A stretch of DNA of 6,738 bases from an uncultured Gallionellaceae bacterium (GTDB lineage: Bacteria > Pseudomonadota > Gammaproteobacteria > Burkholderiales > Sulfuricellaceae): the NCBI GenBank assembly GCA_937873435.1, contig CALMWM010000235.1, positions 1 through 6,738 of the forward strand, read 5' to 3'. The stretch's first letter is position 1. The number at the start of each line of letters is the position of its first letter. Below, one piece after another: positions 1-4,894 of this stretch. A program made the position numbers and the translations under genes. Below the pieces are notes generated by a model that had not been told where the DNA came from, made no database searches, and saw only the letters and a list, made by a program, of their open reading frames with translations.

Positions 1-18
1 GCGGCCAAGGCCGCTCCT
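1..18 (-). repeat. REP palindrome (GTAG type), split by the IS insertion
   Basis: Positions 1-14 are a perfect inverted repeat (GCGGC, CAAG, GCCGC) followed by TC and the CT core. If the insertion sequence is removed, 1-18 joins 1236-1240 (ACAGG). On the minus strand the joined site reads CCTGTAG, GAGCGGCC, TTGGCCGC. This matches the known layout of REP elements in Pseudomonas, Stenotrophomonas and relatives: a GTAG foot followed by a GC-rich hairpin. The palindrome may continue left of the window. That it is a genomic repeat family in this host is inference, since only one copy is visible. Confidence 0.65.
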
Positions 19-20
19 TG

Positions 21-26
21 TATTAT
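21..26 (+). promoter_or_regulatory. -10 half of the circle-junction promoter (TATTAT)
   Basis: TATTAT matches the sigma70 -10 consensus at 5 of 6 positions and lies 2 nt inside the left end. When the ends are joined as right end - CT - left end, it is exactly 17 bp downstream of TTGACG at 1215-1220. In the integrated state its -35 position falls at the window edge inside the REP, and only its last bases are visible. Transcription from here would start near 33 and produce the bridge RNA and then the recombinase mRNA. Confidence 0.6.
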
Positions 27-30
27 TCCC
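21..30 (+). repeat. Left subterminal inverted repeat of the IS
   Basis: TATTATTCCC at 21-30 is the reverse complement of GGGAATAACA at 1220-1229 in 9 of 10 positions. In the joined circle the two copies face each other across the CT core, forming an 8-bp GGGAATAA / TTATTCCC palindrome with a 12-nt centre. Confidence 0.6.
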
Positions 31-41
31 ATGGTAGTGAA

Positions 42-65
42 TTCGACGGAATTGAGACCGTCGAA
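42..65 (+). other. 5' stem-loop 1 of the bridge RNA region
   Basis: TTCGACGG (42-49) and CCGTCGAA (58-65) are perfect reverse complements, giving an 8-bp stem with an 8-nt loop. It corresponds in position to the 5' stem-loop of described bridge RNAs and has no match to flanks or element ends, so it is structural rather than a guide. Confidence 0.7.
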
Positions 66-78
66 ACCGTGTAGTAAC

Positions 79-98
79 TCTTGAGGGGCACCTCAAGA
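79..98 (+). other. Stem-loop 2 of the bridge RNA region
   Basis: TCTTGAGG (79-86) pairs perfectly with CCTCAAGA (91-98) around the 4-nt loop GGCA. It sits immediately before the target-binding loop. Confidence 0.7.
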
Positions 99-100
99 TA

Positions 101-168
101 GAGTGACTGGATGCTGTGCCGCTCCTTTGGCCTTGAGCCAGTGACGTAGATTTTTGCAGCAGTCGCTC
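101..168 (+). other. Target-binding loop of the bridge RNA
   Basis: A 9-bp closing stem (101-109 with 160-168, one G-U pair) encloses the left target guide GCCGCTCCT (118-126). A small apical hairpin follows (127-131 with 137-141, loop CTTGA, outer pair G-U). The right target guide GTAG (146-149) is on the far side. The left guide equals flank plus core at 10-18, and the right guide is complementary to CTAC at 1234-1237. The next bases (144-145) do not pair with the flank. Together the guides spell the conserved REP arm GTAGGAGCGGC on the opposite strand. A competing pairing of 106-110 with 138-142 (ACTGG / CCAGT) is also possible. Confidence 0.75.
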
Positions 169-181
169 ACCCTCCAGTAAA

Positions 182-237
182 GATCGGACAGTATCTTTGG
201 CCCGGCTTGCCGGCAGCCCGCATTGACAAGGTAGATC
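182..237 (+). other. Donor-binding loop of the bridge RNA
   Basis: The left donor guide ACAGTATCT (188-196) is identical to the element's right end plus core (1227-1235). The right donor guide ACAAG (226-230) is complementary to core plus left end CTTGT (17-21). Between them lies a GC-rich hairpin (CCGG 202-205 with 210-213). GATC at 182-185 and 234-237 could close the loop, but this stem is weak. A competing hairpin, AAAGAT 179-184 with ATCTTT 193-198, would sequester the left donor guide. Confidence 0.7.
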
Positions 238-240
238 ACG

Positions 241-246
241 AGAGGA
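241..246 (+). promoter_or_regulatory. Ribosome binding site of the IS110 recombinase
   Basis: AGAGGA followed by a 6-nt T-rich spacer before ATG 253. It supports the chosen start and begins only 10 nt after the right donor guide, so bridge RNA folding or recombinase binding could affect translation. Confidence 0.65.
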
Positions 247-252
247 TTTTTT

Positions 253-1218
253 ATGCAAAAGTTTGATTTGGGAATTGATGTGGCAAAAGCCAAGCTGGAC
301 TGCGCTCTGCGACTTCCCGGCGGCAAGTATAAAAACAAGGTTATTGAGAACAATCCTAAAGGTTTCAAAGTATTGATCGAGTGGCTTGAGAAACAGGGCG
401 CGACGCCGCCGCATGTGTGCATGGAGGCCACCGGGGTATATTGGGAGGCGGTGGCCGAGTATCTGGCGACTCAGGGAATGACCGTGAGCGTGGTCAACCC
501 TGCCCAGATCAAGGCATTCGGCACCTCCCGGATGGTGCGCACCAAGACCGACAAGGTCGATGCCCAGTTGATTGCCGAGTTCTGCTTTGAGCGCCGTCCT
601 GAACCGTGGCAGGCTCCCACACCCAGCGAGCAAGCGTTGCGGGCGATGGTGCTGCGCCTGGAAGCGTTGCAGGCTATGCGCATTCAAGAGAGCAATCGCC
701 TTGAGGTGGCGCGCGATGCGGTAAAACCTGGGATCATCGAGCATATCGAGTGGCTGGACAAACAGATCAGCGCTCTGGTCAAAACGATCCGCGAGCATAT
801 CGACGACGACAAGGATCTGAAAAGCAAACAGGCGCTCCTGGACAGCATTCCCGGCGTGGGCGAACGCACCATCGCCACCTTGCTGGCGTTCTATGCCAAC
901 TTTGAGCGCTTCGGCAATGCCCGGCAGGCGGTGGCTTATGCGGGACTCGACCCGCGCCAGCATGAGTCCGGCAGCAGCGTCAAAGGCAAACCACGACTTT
1001 CCAAGATCGGCCATGCCTTTCTCCGCAAAGCCCTCTACATGCCCGCCATGGTCGCCCTCTATAGAACCGATTGGGGAAAATGCTTCCGTAGCCGCCTTGC
1101 CGCAGCCGGCAAGCCTGCCAAGCTTATAATCGGCGCGATGATGCGTAAACTTGTTCATGTCGCTTTCGGCGTCCTCAAGTCGGGTAAAAATTTCAACCCA
1201 GCGTTGCATGGGGCTTGA
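253..1218 (+). CDS. IS110-family DEDD recombinase (transposase)
   Basis: A 321-aa protein of normal family length. The N-terminal RuvC-like DEDD domain shows D9 (GIDVAKAKLD), E58 (MEATGVYW), D100 and D103 (TDKVDAQLIAEF). A central helical stretch (about 125-190) links to the C-terminal Transposase_20 domain, with a helix-hairpin-helix-like segment LDSIPGVGERTIATLLAF (196-213) and the conserved Ser-Gly-Ser-Ser motif at 239-242, where the family's nucleophilic serine lies. In this family the enzyme binds the bridge RNA and recombines the donor junction into a target at a dinucleotide core, via a covalent serine intermediate. The start is supported by AGAGGA 6 nt upstream. The frame is intact and no key residue is missing. 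The gene converges on alr, with 88 nt between the two stop codons. Family assignment is very secure; activity is inference. Confidence 0.95.
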   Translation: MQKFDLGIDVAKAKLDCALRLPGGKYKNKVIENNPKGFKVLIEWLEKQGATPPHVCMEATGVYWEAVAEYLATQGMTVSVVNPAQIKAFGTSRMVRTKTDKVDAQLIAEFCFERRPEPWQAPTPSEQALRAMVLRLEALQAMRIQESNRLEVARDAVKPGIIEHIEWLDKQISALVKTIREHIDDDKDLKSKQALLDSIPGVGERTIATLLAFYANFERFGNARQAVAYAGLDPRQHESGSSVKGKPRLSKIGHAFLRKALYMPAMVALYRTDWGKCFRSRLAAAGKPAKLIIGAMMRKLVHVAFGVLKSGKNFNPALHGA

Positions 1219-1220
1219 CG
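1215..1220 (+). promoter_or_regulatory. -35 half of the circle-junction promoter (TTGACG)
   Basis: TTGACG matches the -35 consensus at 5 of 6 positions and overlaps the recombinase stop codon. In the linear element it points outward with no partner identified. In the circular junction it is separated from TATTAT (21-26) by 13 nt of right end, the CT core and 2 nt of left end: exactly 17 bp. Confidence 0.6.
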
Positions 1221-1229
1221 GGAATAACA
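1220..1229 (+). repeat. Right subterminal inverted repeat of the IS
   Basis: GGGAATAACA pairs with 21-30 in 9 of 10 positions. It overlaps the left-donor sequence ACAGTAT (1227-1233) by 3 nt. Confidence 0.6.
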
Positions 1230-1248
1230 GTATCTACAGGGGCATTCC

Positions 1249-1293
1249 AATCGATGATCCGGGTTCAGAATTCATTCTCACCGGATGACGATT
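1249..1293. repeat. Imperfect inverted repeat between the IS and alr
   Basis: AATCG (1249-1253) and ATCCGG (1257-1262) pair with CCGGAT (1281-1286) and CGATT (1289-1293), giving 11 bp with a small internal loop and an 18-nt terminal loop. On the plus strand it runs into TTTT (1292-1295); on the minus strand no T-run follows. It could be a weak terminator for transcripts leaving the IS or a structure at the alr mRNA 3' end. The large loop makes either use uncertain. Confidence 0.35.
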
Positions 1294-1306
1294 TTAGGTT
1301 GCAGTC

Positions 1307-2380
1307 CTATTTTCCGATTTCCACCACCGGCACCCGTGGCGCCAGCGCGCAAAACAGCTCATAGCTGATGGTGCCGGCGGCGCGGGCTACCTCGTCTGCG
1401 GGCAGGCCGTCGCCCCATAGGGTGACCGGGCTATCGACAGCCGCGTCGGGGATGCCGGTCAGGTCGGCGAACAGCATGTCCATCGACACCCGCCCGATGG
1501 TGCGCGTGCGTTTGCCGTTGACCAGGATCGGTGTGCCGGTGGGCGCGTGGCGCGGGTAGCCGTCGGCGTAGCCGCAGGCGACGATGCCGATTCGGGTGGG
1601 GCGTTCGGCGCGGAACAGGCCGCCGTAGCCGGCAGTATCCCCTGCCCCCAGATTCTGCACGGCGATGATCCGGCTTTGCAGGGTCATGACCGGTTTCAGG
1701 CCCAGTTCCTGCGCGCTCGCCTCGGCGAATGGCGAGGCGCCGTACAGGGTGATGCCTGGGCGCACCCAGTCGCCGTGGGTTTCCGGGTGGCGCAGGATGG
1801 CGGCGGAATTGGCGAGGCTGCGCGGCAGTTCCAAACCTCGGGTCAGGCGGTCGAATAGTTCGAGCTGCGCGGAGATGCCGGGCGGTTCGTCGGCGGTGGC
1901 GAAATGCGTGGTGAGTGTCACGCTCGCCACATTTTTATTGGCACGCAGGCTCTCCAGCGCGGCGGGAAATTGTTCCGGCAGGAAGCCGAGACGATTCATG
2001 CCGGTGTTTATCTTGAGGAATACGTCGATTTTTTCGCTCAGTTCGGCACGCTGCAACAGCTCGGCCTGGGCGCTATGGTGAATCACGCTGGAGATGCGAT
2101 GCTGCGCCAGCAGCGGCAATTCGTCGGCGCTAAAAAATCCCTCCAATAGCAGGATGCGCTGGGTGAAGCCGGCTTCGCGCAGGGCCATCGCTTCTTCCAG
2201 GCGCAGTACCGCAAAGCCGTCGGCTTCCCTCAACGCGCCTGCGGCGCGTAACATGCCGTGGCCGTAGGCGTTGGCCTTGATGACCGCCATGATGCGCGAA
2301 TTCGGCGCATGGCGCCGCACCACGCCGAGATTGTGGGTTAGTGCGGCGAGGTCGATACTCGCTTGAAGGGGACGAGCCAT
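1307..2380 (-). CDS. alr: Alanine racemase, catabolic/biosynthetic Alr type
   Basis: The 357-aa cytoplasmic PLP enzyme interconverts L- and D-alanine, supplying D-Ala for peptidoglycan. The N-terminal TIM-barrel carries AVIKANAYGHG with the PLP lysine K35 and Y39. The C-terminal domain shows VACGYADGY with the opposing catalytic tyrosine at Y271, then GRVSMDM (296-302). Length is normal for the family (E. coli Alr is close to 359). The ATG at 2380 lies 4 nt after the dnaB stop (TGA TCCC ATG) with no clear Shine-Dalgarno, so translation is probably coupled to dnaB. Downstream, the next gene of this conserved cluster (often radA) is not seen because the IS110 element intervenes and the window ends. 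The coding sequence itself is undamaged. Confidence 0.96.
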   Translation of the reverse strand: MARPLQASIDLAALTHNLGVVRRHAPNSRIMAVIKANAYGHGMLRAAGALREADGFAVLRLEEAMALREAGFTQRILLLEGFFSADELPLLAQHRISSVIHHSAQAELLQRAELSEKIDVFLKINTGMNRLGFLPEQFPAALESLRANKNVASVTLTTHFATADEPPGISAQLELFDRLTRGLELPRSLANSAAILRHPETHGDWVRPGITLYGASPFAEASAQELGLKPVMTLQSRIIAVQNLGAGDTAGYGGLFRAERPTRIGIVACGYADGYPRHAPTGTPILVNGKRTRTIGRVSMDMLFADLTGIPDAAVDSPVTLWGDGLPADEVARAAGTISYELFCALAPRVPVVEIGK

Positions 2381-2384
2381 GGGA

Positions 2385-3758
2385 TCAGTACGAACCGCCG
2401 TGGGCGTAATTCTCGAATTTGGTGTATTCGCCGAGGAAAGTCATGCGCACCATGCCAATCGGGCCGTTACGCTGCTTGCCGATGATGATCTCGGCGCTGC
2501 CTTTGTCCGGGCTGTCCGGGTTGTAGACTTCGTCGCGATAGATGAACAGGATCAGGTCGGCGTCCTGCTCGATAGCGCCGGATTCGCGCAGGTCGGACAT
2601 CACCGGGCGCTTGTTGGGGCGTTGTTCCAGGCTGCGGTTGAGCTGAGACAGGGCGATCACCGGCACATCAAGTTCTTTCGCCAAAGCCTTGAGCGAGCGG
2701 GAAATTTCCGATATTTCGGTGGCGCGGTTTTCGTTGCCGCCGCCCCTGCCGTTGCCGCTCATCAGTTGCAGGTAGTCGATCACGATCAGCCCGAGTTTTC
2801 CGGTCTGGCGAAACAGGCGACGTGCGCGCGAACGCAGATCCATCGACGACAGTGCTGCCGATTCGTCGATAAACAGCGGCGCATCGTTGAGCTTGCCCAG
2901 CGCATAGGTCATCTTTTGCCAGTCGTCGTCTTCCAGGCGGCCATTACGCAATTTGTGCTGATCCAGACGGCCTACCGAGCCGATCATCCGCATCACCAGC
3001 TGGGTTCCACCCATTTCCATACTGAAGACGGCCACCGGCAATCCGGTTTGCAAGGCGACGTTCTCGGCAATATTCAGCGAAAAAGCGGTTTTGCCCATAC
3101 TGGGGCGTCCCGCGACGATAATCAGGTCGCCCGGTTGCAAGCCAGAAGTCTTTTCATCCAAGTCGTGAAAGCCGGTGGGAATGCCGGTCACTTCATCGGG
3201 GTTGTCGCGGTGAAACGGGATGTCGATCTTTTCCACCACTTCGGTCAGCAACGGTTGAATCGGCACGAAGCCCTTATTGCCGCGTGCCCCGGCTTCGGCG
3301 ATTTCGAACACTCTGGCTTCGGCCTCGTCCAGCAACTGTGCGCTTGAACGACCGGTGGGATTGAATGCGCTATCCGCGATGCTGCTGCCGACTTCCGCCA
3401 GTTGGCGCATTACCGAGCGTTCGCGGACGATTTCGGCGTAACGCCGGATATTGGCGGTGCTCGGGGTGTTTTGCGCCAGCGAGCCGAGATACGCCAATCC
3501 GCCTGCGCTGTTCAATTCGCCGCTGTTTTCCAGCATTTCCGCGACGGTGATAACGTCCGCCGGTTTGGCATGTTCGATCAGCTTGCCGATATGGCGGTAG
3601 ATCAGGCGATGATCGTGGCGGTAAAAGTCGGCTTCCTTGATCAAATCCGAGATCTTGTCCCAGGCGACGTTTTCAAGCAGCAGGCCGCCCAGCACGGATT
3701 GTTCGGCTTCGACCGAATGTGGGGGGAGTTTGATGGAGTCGAGTTGGGGATCGTTCAT
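2385..3758 (-). CDS. dnaB: Replicative DNA helicase DnaB
   Basis: The 457-aa hexameric 5'-3' helicase unwinds DNA at the replication fork and loads primase. The N-terminal domain begins LPPHSVEAEQSVLGGLLLEN (11-30). The C-terminal RecA-like motor has Walker A GRPSMGKT (217-224), the catalytic glutamate E248 in SMEMG, Walker B LIVIDYLQL with D328, SQLNRSLEQR (371-380) and the arginine finger region KQRNGP (428-433). No intein is present. The ATG at 3758 was chosen over an upstream TTG at 3791 because the family starts near MNDPQ and the TTG lies inside the terminator T-run. There is no Shine-Dalgarno before the ATG. It follows the rplI terminator and heads a dnaB-alr unit. Confidence 0.97.
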   Translation of the reverse strand: MNDPQLDSIKLPPHSVEAEQSVLGGLLLENVAWDKISDLIKEADFYRHDHRLIYRHIGKLIEHAKPADVITVAEMLENSGELNSAGGLAYLGSLAQNTPSTANIRRYAEIVRERSVMRQLAEVGSSIADSAFNPTGRSSAQLLDEAEARVFEIAEAGARGNKGFVPIQPLLTEVVEKIDIPFHRDNPDEVTGIPTGFHDLDEKTSGLQPGDLIIVAGRPSMGKTAFSLNIAENVALQTGLPVAVFSMEMGGTQLVMRMIGSVGRLDQHKLRNGRLEDDDWQKMTYALGKLNDAPLFIDESAALSSMDLRSRARRLFRQTGKLGLIVIDYLQLMSGNGRGGGNENRATEISEISRSLKALAKELDVPVIALSQLNRSLEQRPNKRPVMSDLRESGAIEQDADLILFIYRDEVYNPDSPDKGSAEIIIGKQRNGPIGMVRMTFLGEYTKFENYAHGGSY

Positions 3759-3766
3759 TGTTGCCA

Positions 3767-3772
3767 AGTATA
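3767..3772 (-). promoter_or_regulatory. Possible -10 box of dnaB
   Basis: TATACT (minus strand 3772-3767) is the only -10-like hexamer in the 31 nt between the rplI terminator and the dnaB ATG. A poor -35 (TTTTTG, 3794-3789) is 16 bp upstream, within the terminator T-run. Initiation about 7 nt downstream would fall at or next to the ATG, implying a leaderless or nearly leaderless mRNA. This fits the lack of a ribosome binding site. Confidence 0.3.
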
Positions 3773-3789
3773 CCGGACTTCGTAAATGC

Positions 3790-3816
3790 AAAAAGGGGCT
3801 GTTTCCAGCCCCTTTT
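3790..3816 (-). terminator. Intrinsic terminator after rplI
   Basis: On the minus strand AAAAGGGGCTG, loop GAAA, CAGCCCCTTTT gives a perfect 11-bp stem (3816-3806 with 3801-3791) around a GNRA tetraloop. Its T-run of five (3794-3790) follows the GC-rich part. It begins 25 nt after the rplI stop codon. It closes the rpsF-priB-rpsR-rplI unit and separates it from dnaB-alr. The plus strand also has a T-run of four, so it may act weakly in both directions. Confidence 0.92.
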
Positions 3817-3841
3817 CACCTACTTCTTTTTTATCAGCGCT

Positions 3842-4291
3842 TTAGCTGAGACCAACCACCGAAACGGTGATGTCAGCCGTCACATCGTGGTGCAGCGCGA
3901 TGGTGAGCGGGTAGTCGCCGATTTGCTTCAGGTGACCGTTAGGCAAGCGGATTTCTGCCTTGGCAACTTCAACACCTTGCTCTTTCAGAGCTTCGGCGAT
4001 ATCCACGTTGGTTACGGAACCGAACAGCTTGCCGTCCACGCCAGCCTTCTGGCTGATTTTAACGGTCATGCCTTCGAGCTTCTCGGCACGAGTCCGAGCT
4101 TGTGCCAGAATTTCGGCCTGCTGCTTTTCCAGTTCGGCGCGACGCACTTCGAATTCGGCCATGTTCTTTTCCGTGGCACGCTTTGCCTTGCCTTGCGGAA
4201 CCAGATAATTGCGGCCATAGCCGTCCTTGACCTTGACGACATCGCCAAGTTGACCAAGGTTAGCCACTTTTTCCAATAGAATTACTTGCAT
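3842..4291 (-). CDS. rplI: 50S ribosomal protein L9
   Basis: The 149-aa protein is full length for bacterial L9 (E. coli 149). It opens with the diagnostic MQVILLEKVANLGQLGDVVKVKDGYGRNYLVPQGKA, the N-terminal rRNA-binding domain. A charged connecting helix (about 45-75) and the C-terminal domain ending ITVSVVGLS follow. L9 binds 23S rRNA domain V near the L1 stalk and helps maintain frame. The ATG is preceded by AGGGAG (about 4305-4300) with an 8-nt spacer. It is the last gene of the S6 cluster, 23 nt after rpsR, and is followed by a strong terminator. Confidence 0.98.
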   Translation of the reverse strand: MQVILLEKVANLGQLGDVVKVKDGYGRNYLVPQGKAKRATEKNMAEFEVRRAELEKQQAEILAQARTRAEKLEGMTVKISQKAGVDGKLFGSVTNVDIAEALKEQGVEVAKAEIRLPNGHLKQIGDYPLTIALHHDVTADITVSVVGLS

Positions 4292-4314
4292 CTTTGCAAC
4301 TCCCTAAGTGCTGA

Positions 4315-4578
4315 TTAGTGCTGATCGGTGTAAGGCAACAATGCCAGGAAACGGGCGCGCTTGATCGCGGTACCCAGTTGGCGCTGGTAGCGCGACTTGG
4401 TGCCGGTTATGCGCGACGGGATGATCTTGCCGTTTTCCGCGATGAAGTCCTTCAGGATATCAACATCTTTGTAATCGACGTGTTCAATTTTTTCCGCGGT
4501 GAAGCGGCAGTATTTGCGGCGCTTGAACATGTTGCGGTTGCTCGGGCGCTTGTCTTTCGGTTTTGTTGGGCGAGCCAT
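4315..4578 (-). CDS. rpsR: 30S ribosomal protein S18
   Basis: The 87-aa protein contains the conserved S18 core: FKRRKYCRFTAEKIEHVDYKDVDILKDFI, followed by GKIIPSRITGTKSRYQRQLGTAIKRARFLALLPYT. It is slightly longer than the 75-aa E. coli protein, through a basic N-terminal extension (ARPTKPKDKRPSNRN), common in betaproteobacteria. S18 binds 16S rRNA as a heterodimer with S6 on the platform of the small subunit, which fits their co-transcription here. The ATG lies 2 nt after the priB stop. Its Shine-Dalgarno GAGGAAGG sits inside the last priB codons, so the two genes are tightly coupled. Confidence 0.98.
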   Translation of the reverse strand: MARPTKPKDKRPSNRNMFKRRKYCRFTAEKIEHVDYKDVDILKDFIAENGKIIPSRITGTKSRYQRQLGTAIKRARFLALLPYTDQH

Positions 4579-4580
4579 AA

Positions 4581-4889
4581 TTAACCTTCCTCTTCAATCA
4601 ATTCAATCTTGTTCACATGCAATACCAGTTGCGGGCTGTTCAGGCCGCGGCGTGAGAGGAAACCCTGTAGCGAAACCCTATCGCCGATCTTGAGCTTCAA
4701 TCCTGCCTTGGCCGGTTCACCGATCATTATTACGGGAACCGCACACTGCACTTGCCGTTTCGAGCCGGCTTCCACCTGTTCCGAAACATGCGCAACCCTG
4801 ACATTCAGAACCGGTAATCCGGCGGGTGTATGGCGCAGTACGCCAATCTCAATAACTTCCCCGCTCAAAGCAACCCGGTTGGATTGCAC
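4581..4889 (-). CDS. priB: Primosomal replication protein N (PriB)
   Basis: A 102-aa single OB-fold protein, near the usual length (E. coli 104). Recognisable features are NRVALSGEVIEIGVLRHTPAGLPVLNVRVAH in the first strands and a C-terminal VSLQGFLSRRGLNSPQLVLHVNKIELI. PriB binds single-stranded DNA and PriA during replication restart. Its place between rpsF and rpsR is typical of beta- and gammaproteobacteria and confirms the assignment. Translation starts at GTG 4889, 5 nt after the rpsF stop. An ATG overlapping that stop (TAATG) is followed at once by TAA and cannot be the start. No convincing Shine-Dalgarno is present, so coupling to rpsF is likely. Confidence 0.95.
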   Translation of the reverse strand: MQSNRVALSGEVIEIGVLRHTPAGLPVLNVRVAHVSEQVEAGSKRQVQCAVPVIMIGEPAKAGLKLKIGDRVSLQGFLSRRGLNSPQLVLHVNKIELIEEEG

Positions 4890-4894
4890 TTACA

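Larger units (their letters stand above)
33..237 (+). ncRNA. Bridge RNA of the IS110 element
   Basis: The non-coding left end is dense in secondary structure and contains four short guides in the order known for IS110 bridge RNAs. It begins with hairpins at 42-65 and 79-98. A target-binding loop (101-168) and a donor-binding loop (about 182-237) follow. Guides: left target 118-126, right target 146-149, left donor 188-196, right donor 226-230; both target guides and both donor guides include the CT core. In this family the RNA is bound by the recombinase and brings target and donor DNA together. The 5' end is inferred from the -10 box at 21-26. The 3' end is uncertain and was placed just past the last plausible pairing. 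The RNA probably shares its transcript with the recombinase mRNA. Confidence 0.8.
17..1235 (+). mobile_element. Complete IS110-family insertion sequence with bridge RNA, inserted in a REP element
   Basis: The element runs from the left core CT (17-18) to the right core CT (1234-1235), about 1.2 kb. It holds a 235-nt structured non-coding left end, one DEDD recombinase gene (253-1218) and a very short right end. Ends were set from guide matching: 188-196 inside the element repeats the right end 1227-1235 (ACAGTATCT), and 226-230 (ACAAG) is complementary to the left end 17-21 (CTTGT). The target guide at 118-126 repeats the left flank 10-18 (GCCGCTCCT). There is no target duplication beyond the core and no long terminal inverted repeat, as expected for this family. 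The bridge RNA lying upstream of the gene puts it in the IS110 rather than the IS1111 group. The recombinase frame is intact and all guides match their sites, so the element looks recent and potentially active. Confidence 0.9.

Noticed and set aside
93..431. 112-codon open frame on the minus strand across the IS left end
   Set aside because: It lies antisense to the bridge RNA and the recombinase start, has no recognisable domain or ribosome binding site, and its translation looks like random-frame composition.
1249..1293. A second REP copy next to the insertion
   Set aside because: The inverted repeat lacks a GTAG or GTGG foot and the GC-rich stem of the REP at 1-14, so it is reported only as an imperfect hairpin.
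2379..3347. 322-codon plus-strand open frame opposite dnaB
   Set aside because: It is an antisense shadow of a highly conserved, GC-rich gene; its His/Gln/Val-rich translation matches no family and the DnaB frame explains the conservation.
3759..3791. Upstream TTG start adding 11 residues to DnaB
   Set aside because: The TTG sits in the terminator T-run and the extra residues are not typical of DnaB; ATG 3758 fits the family start.
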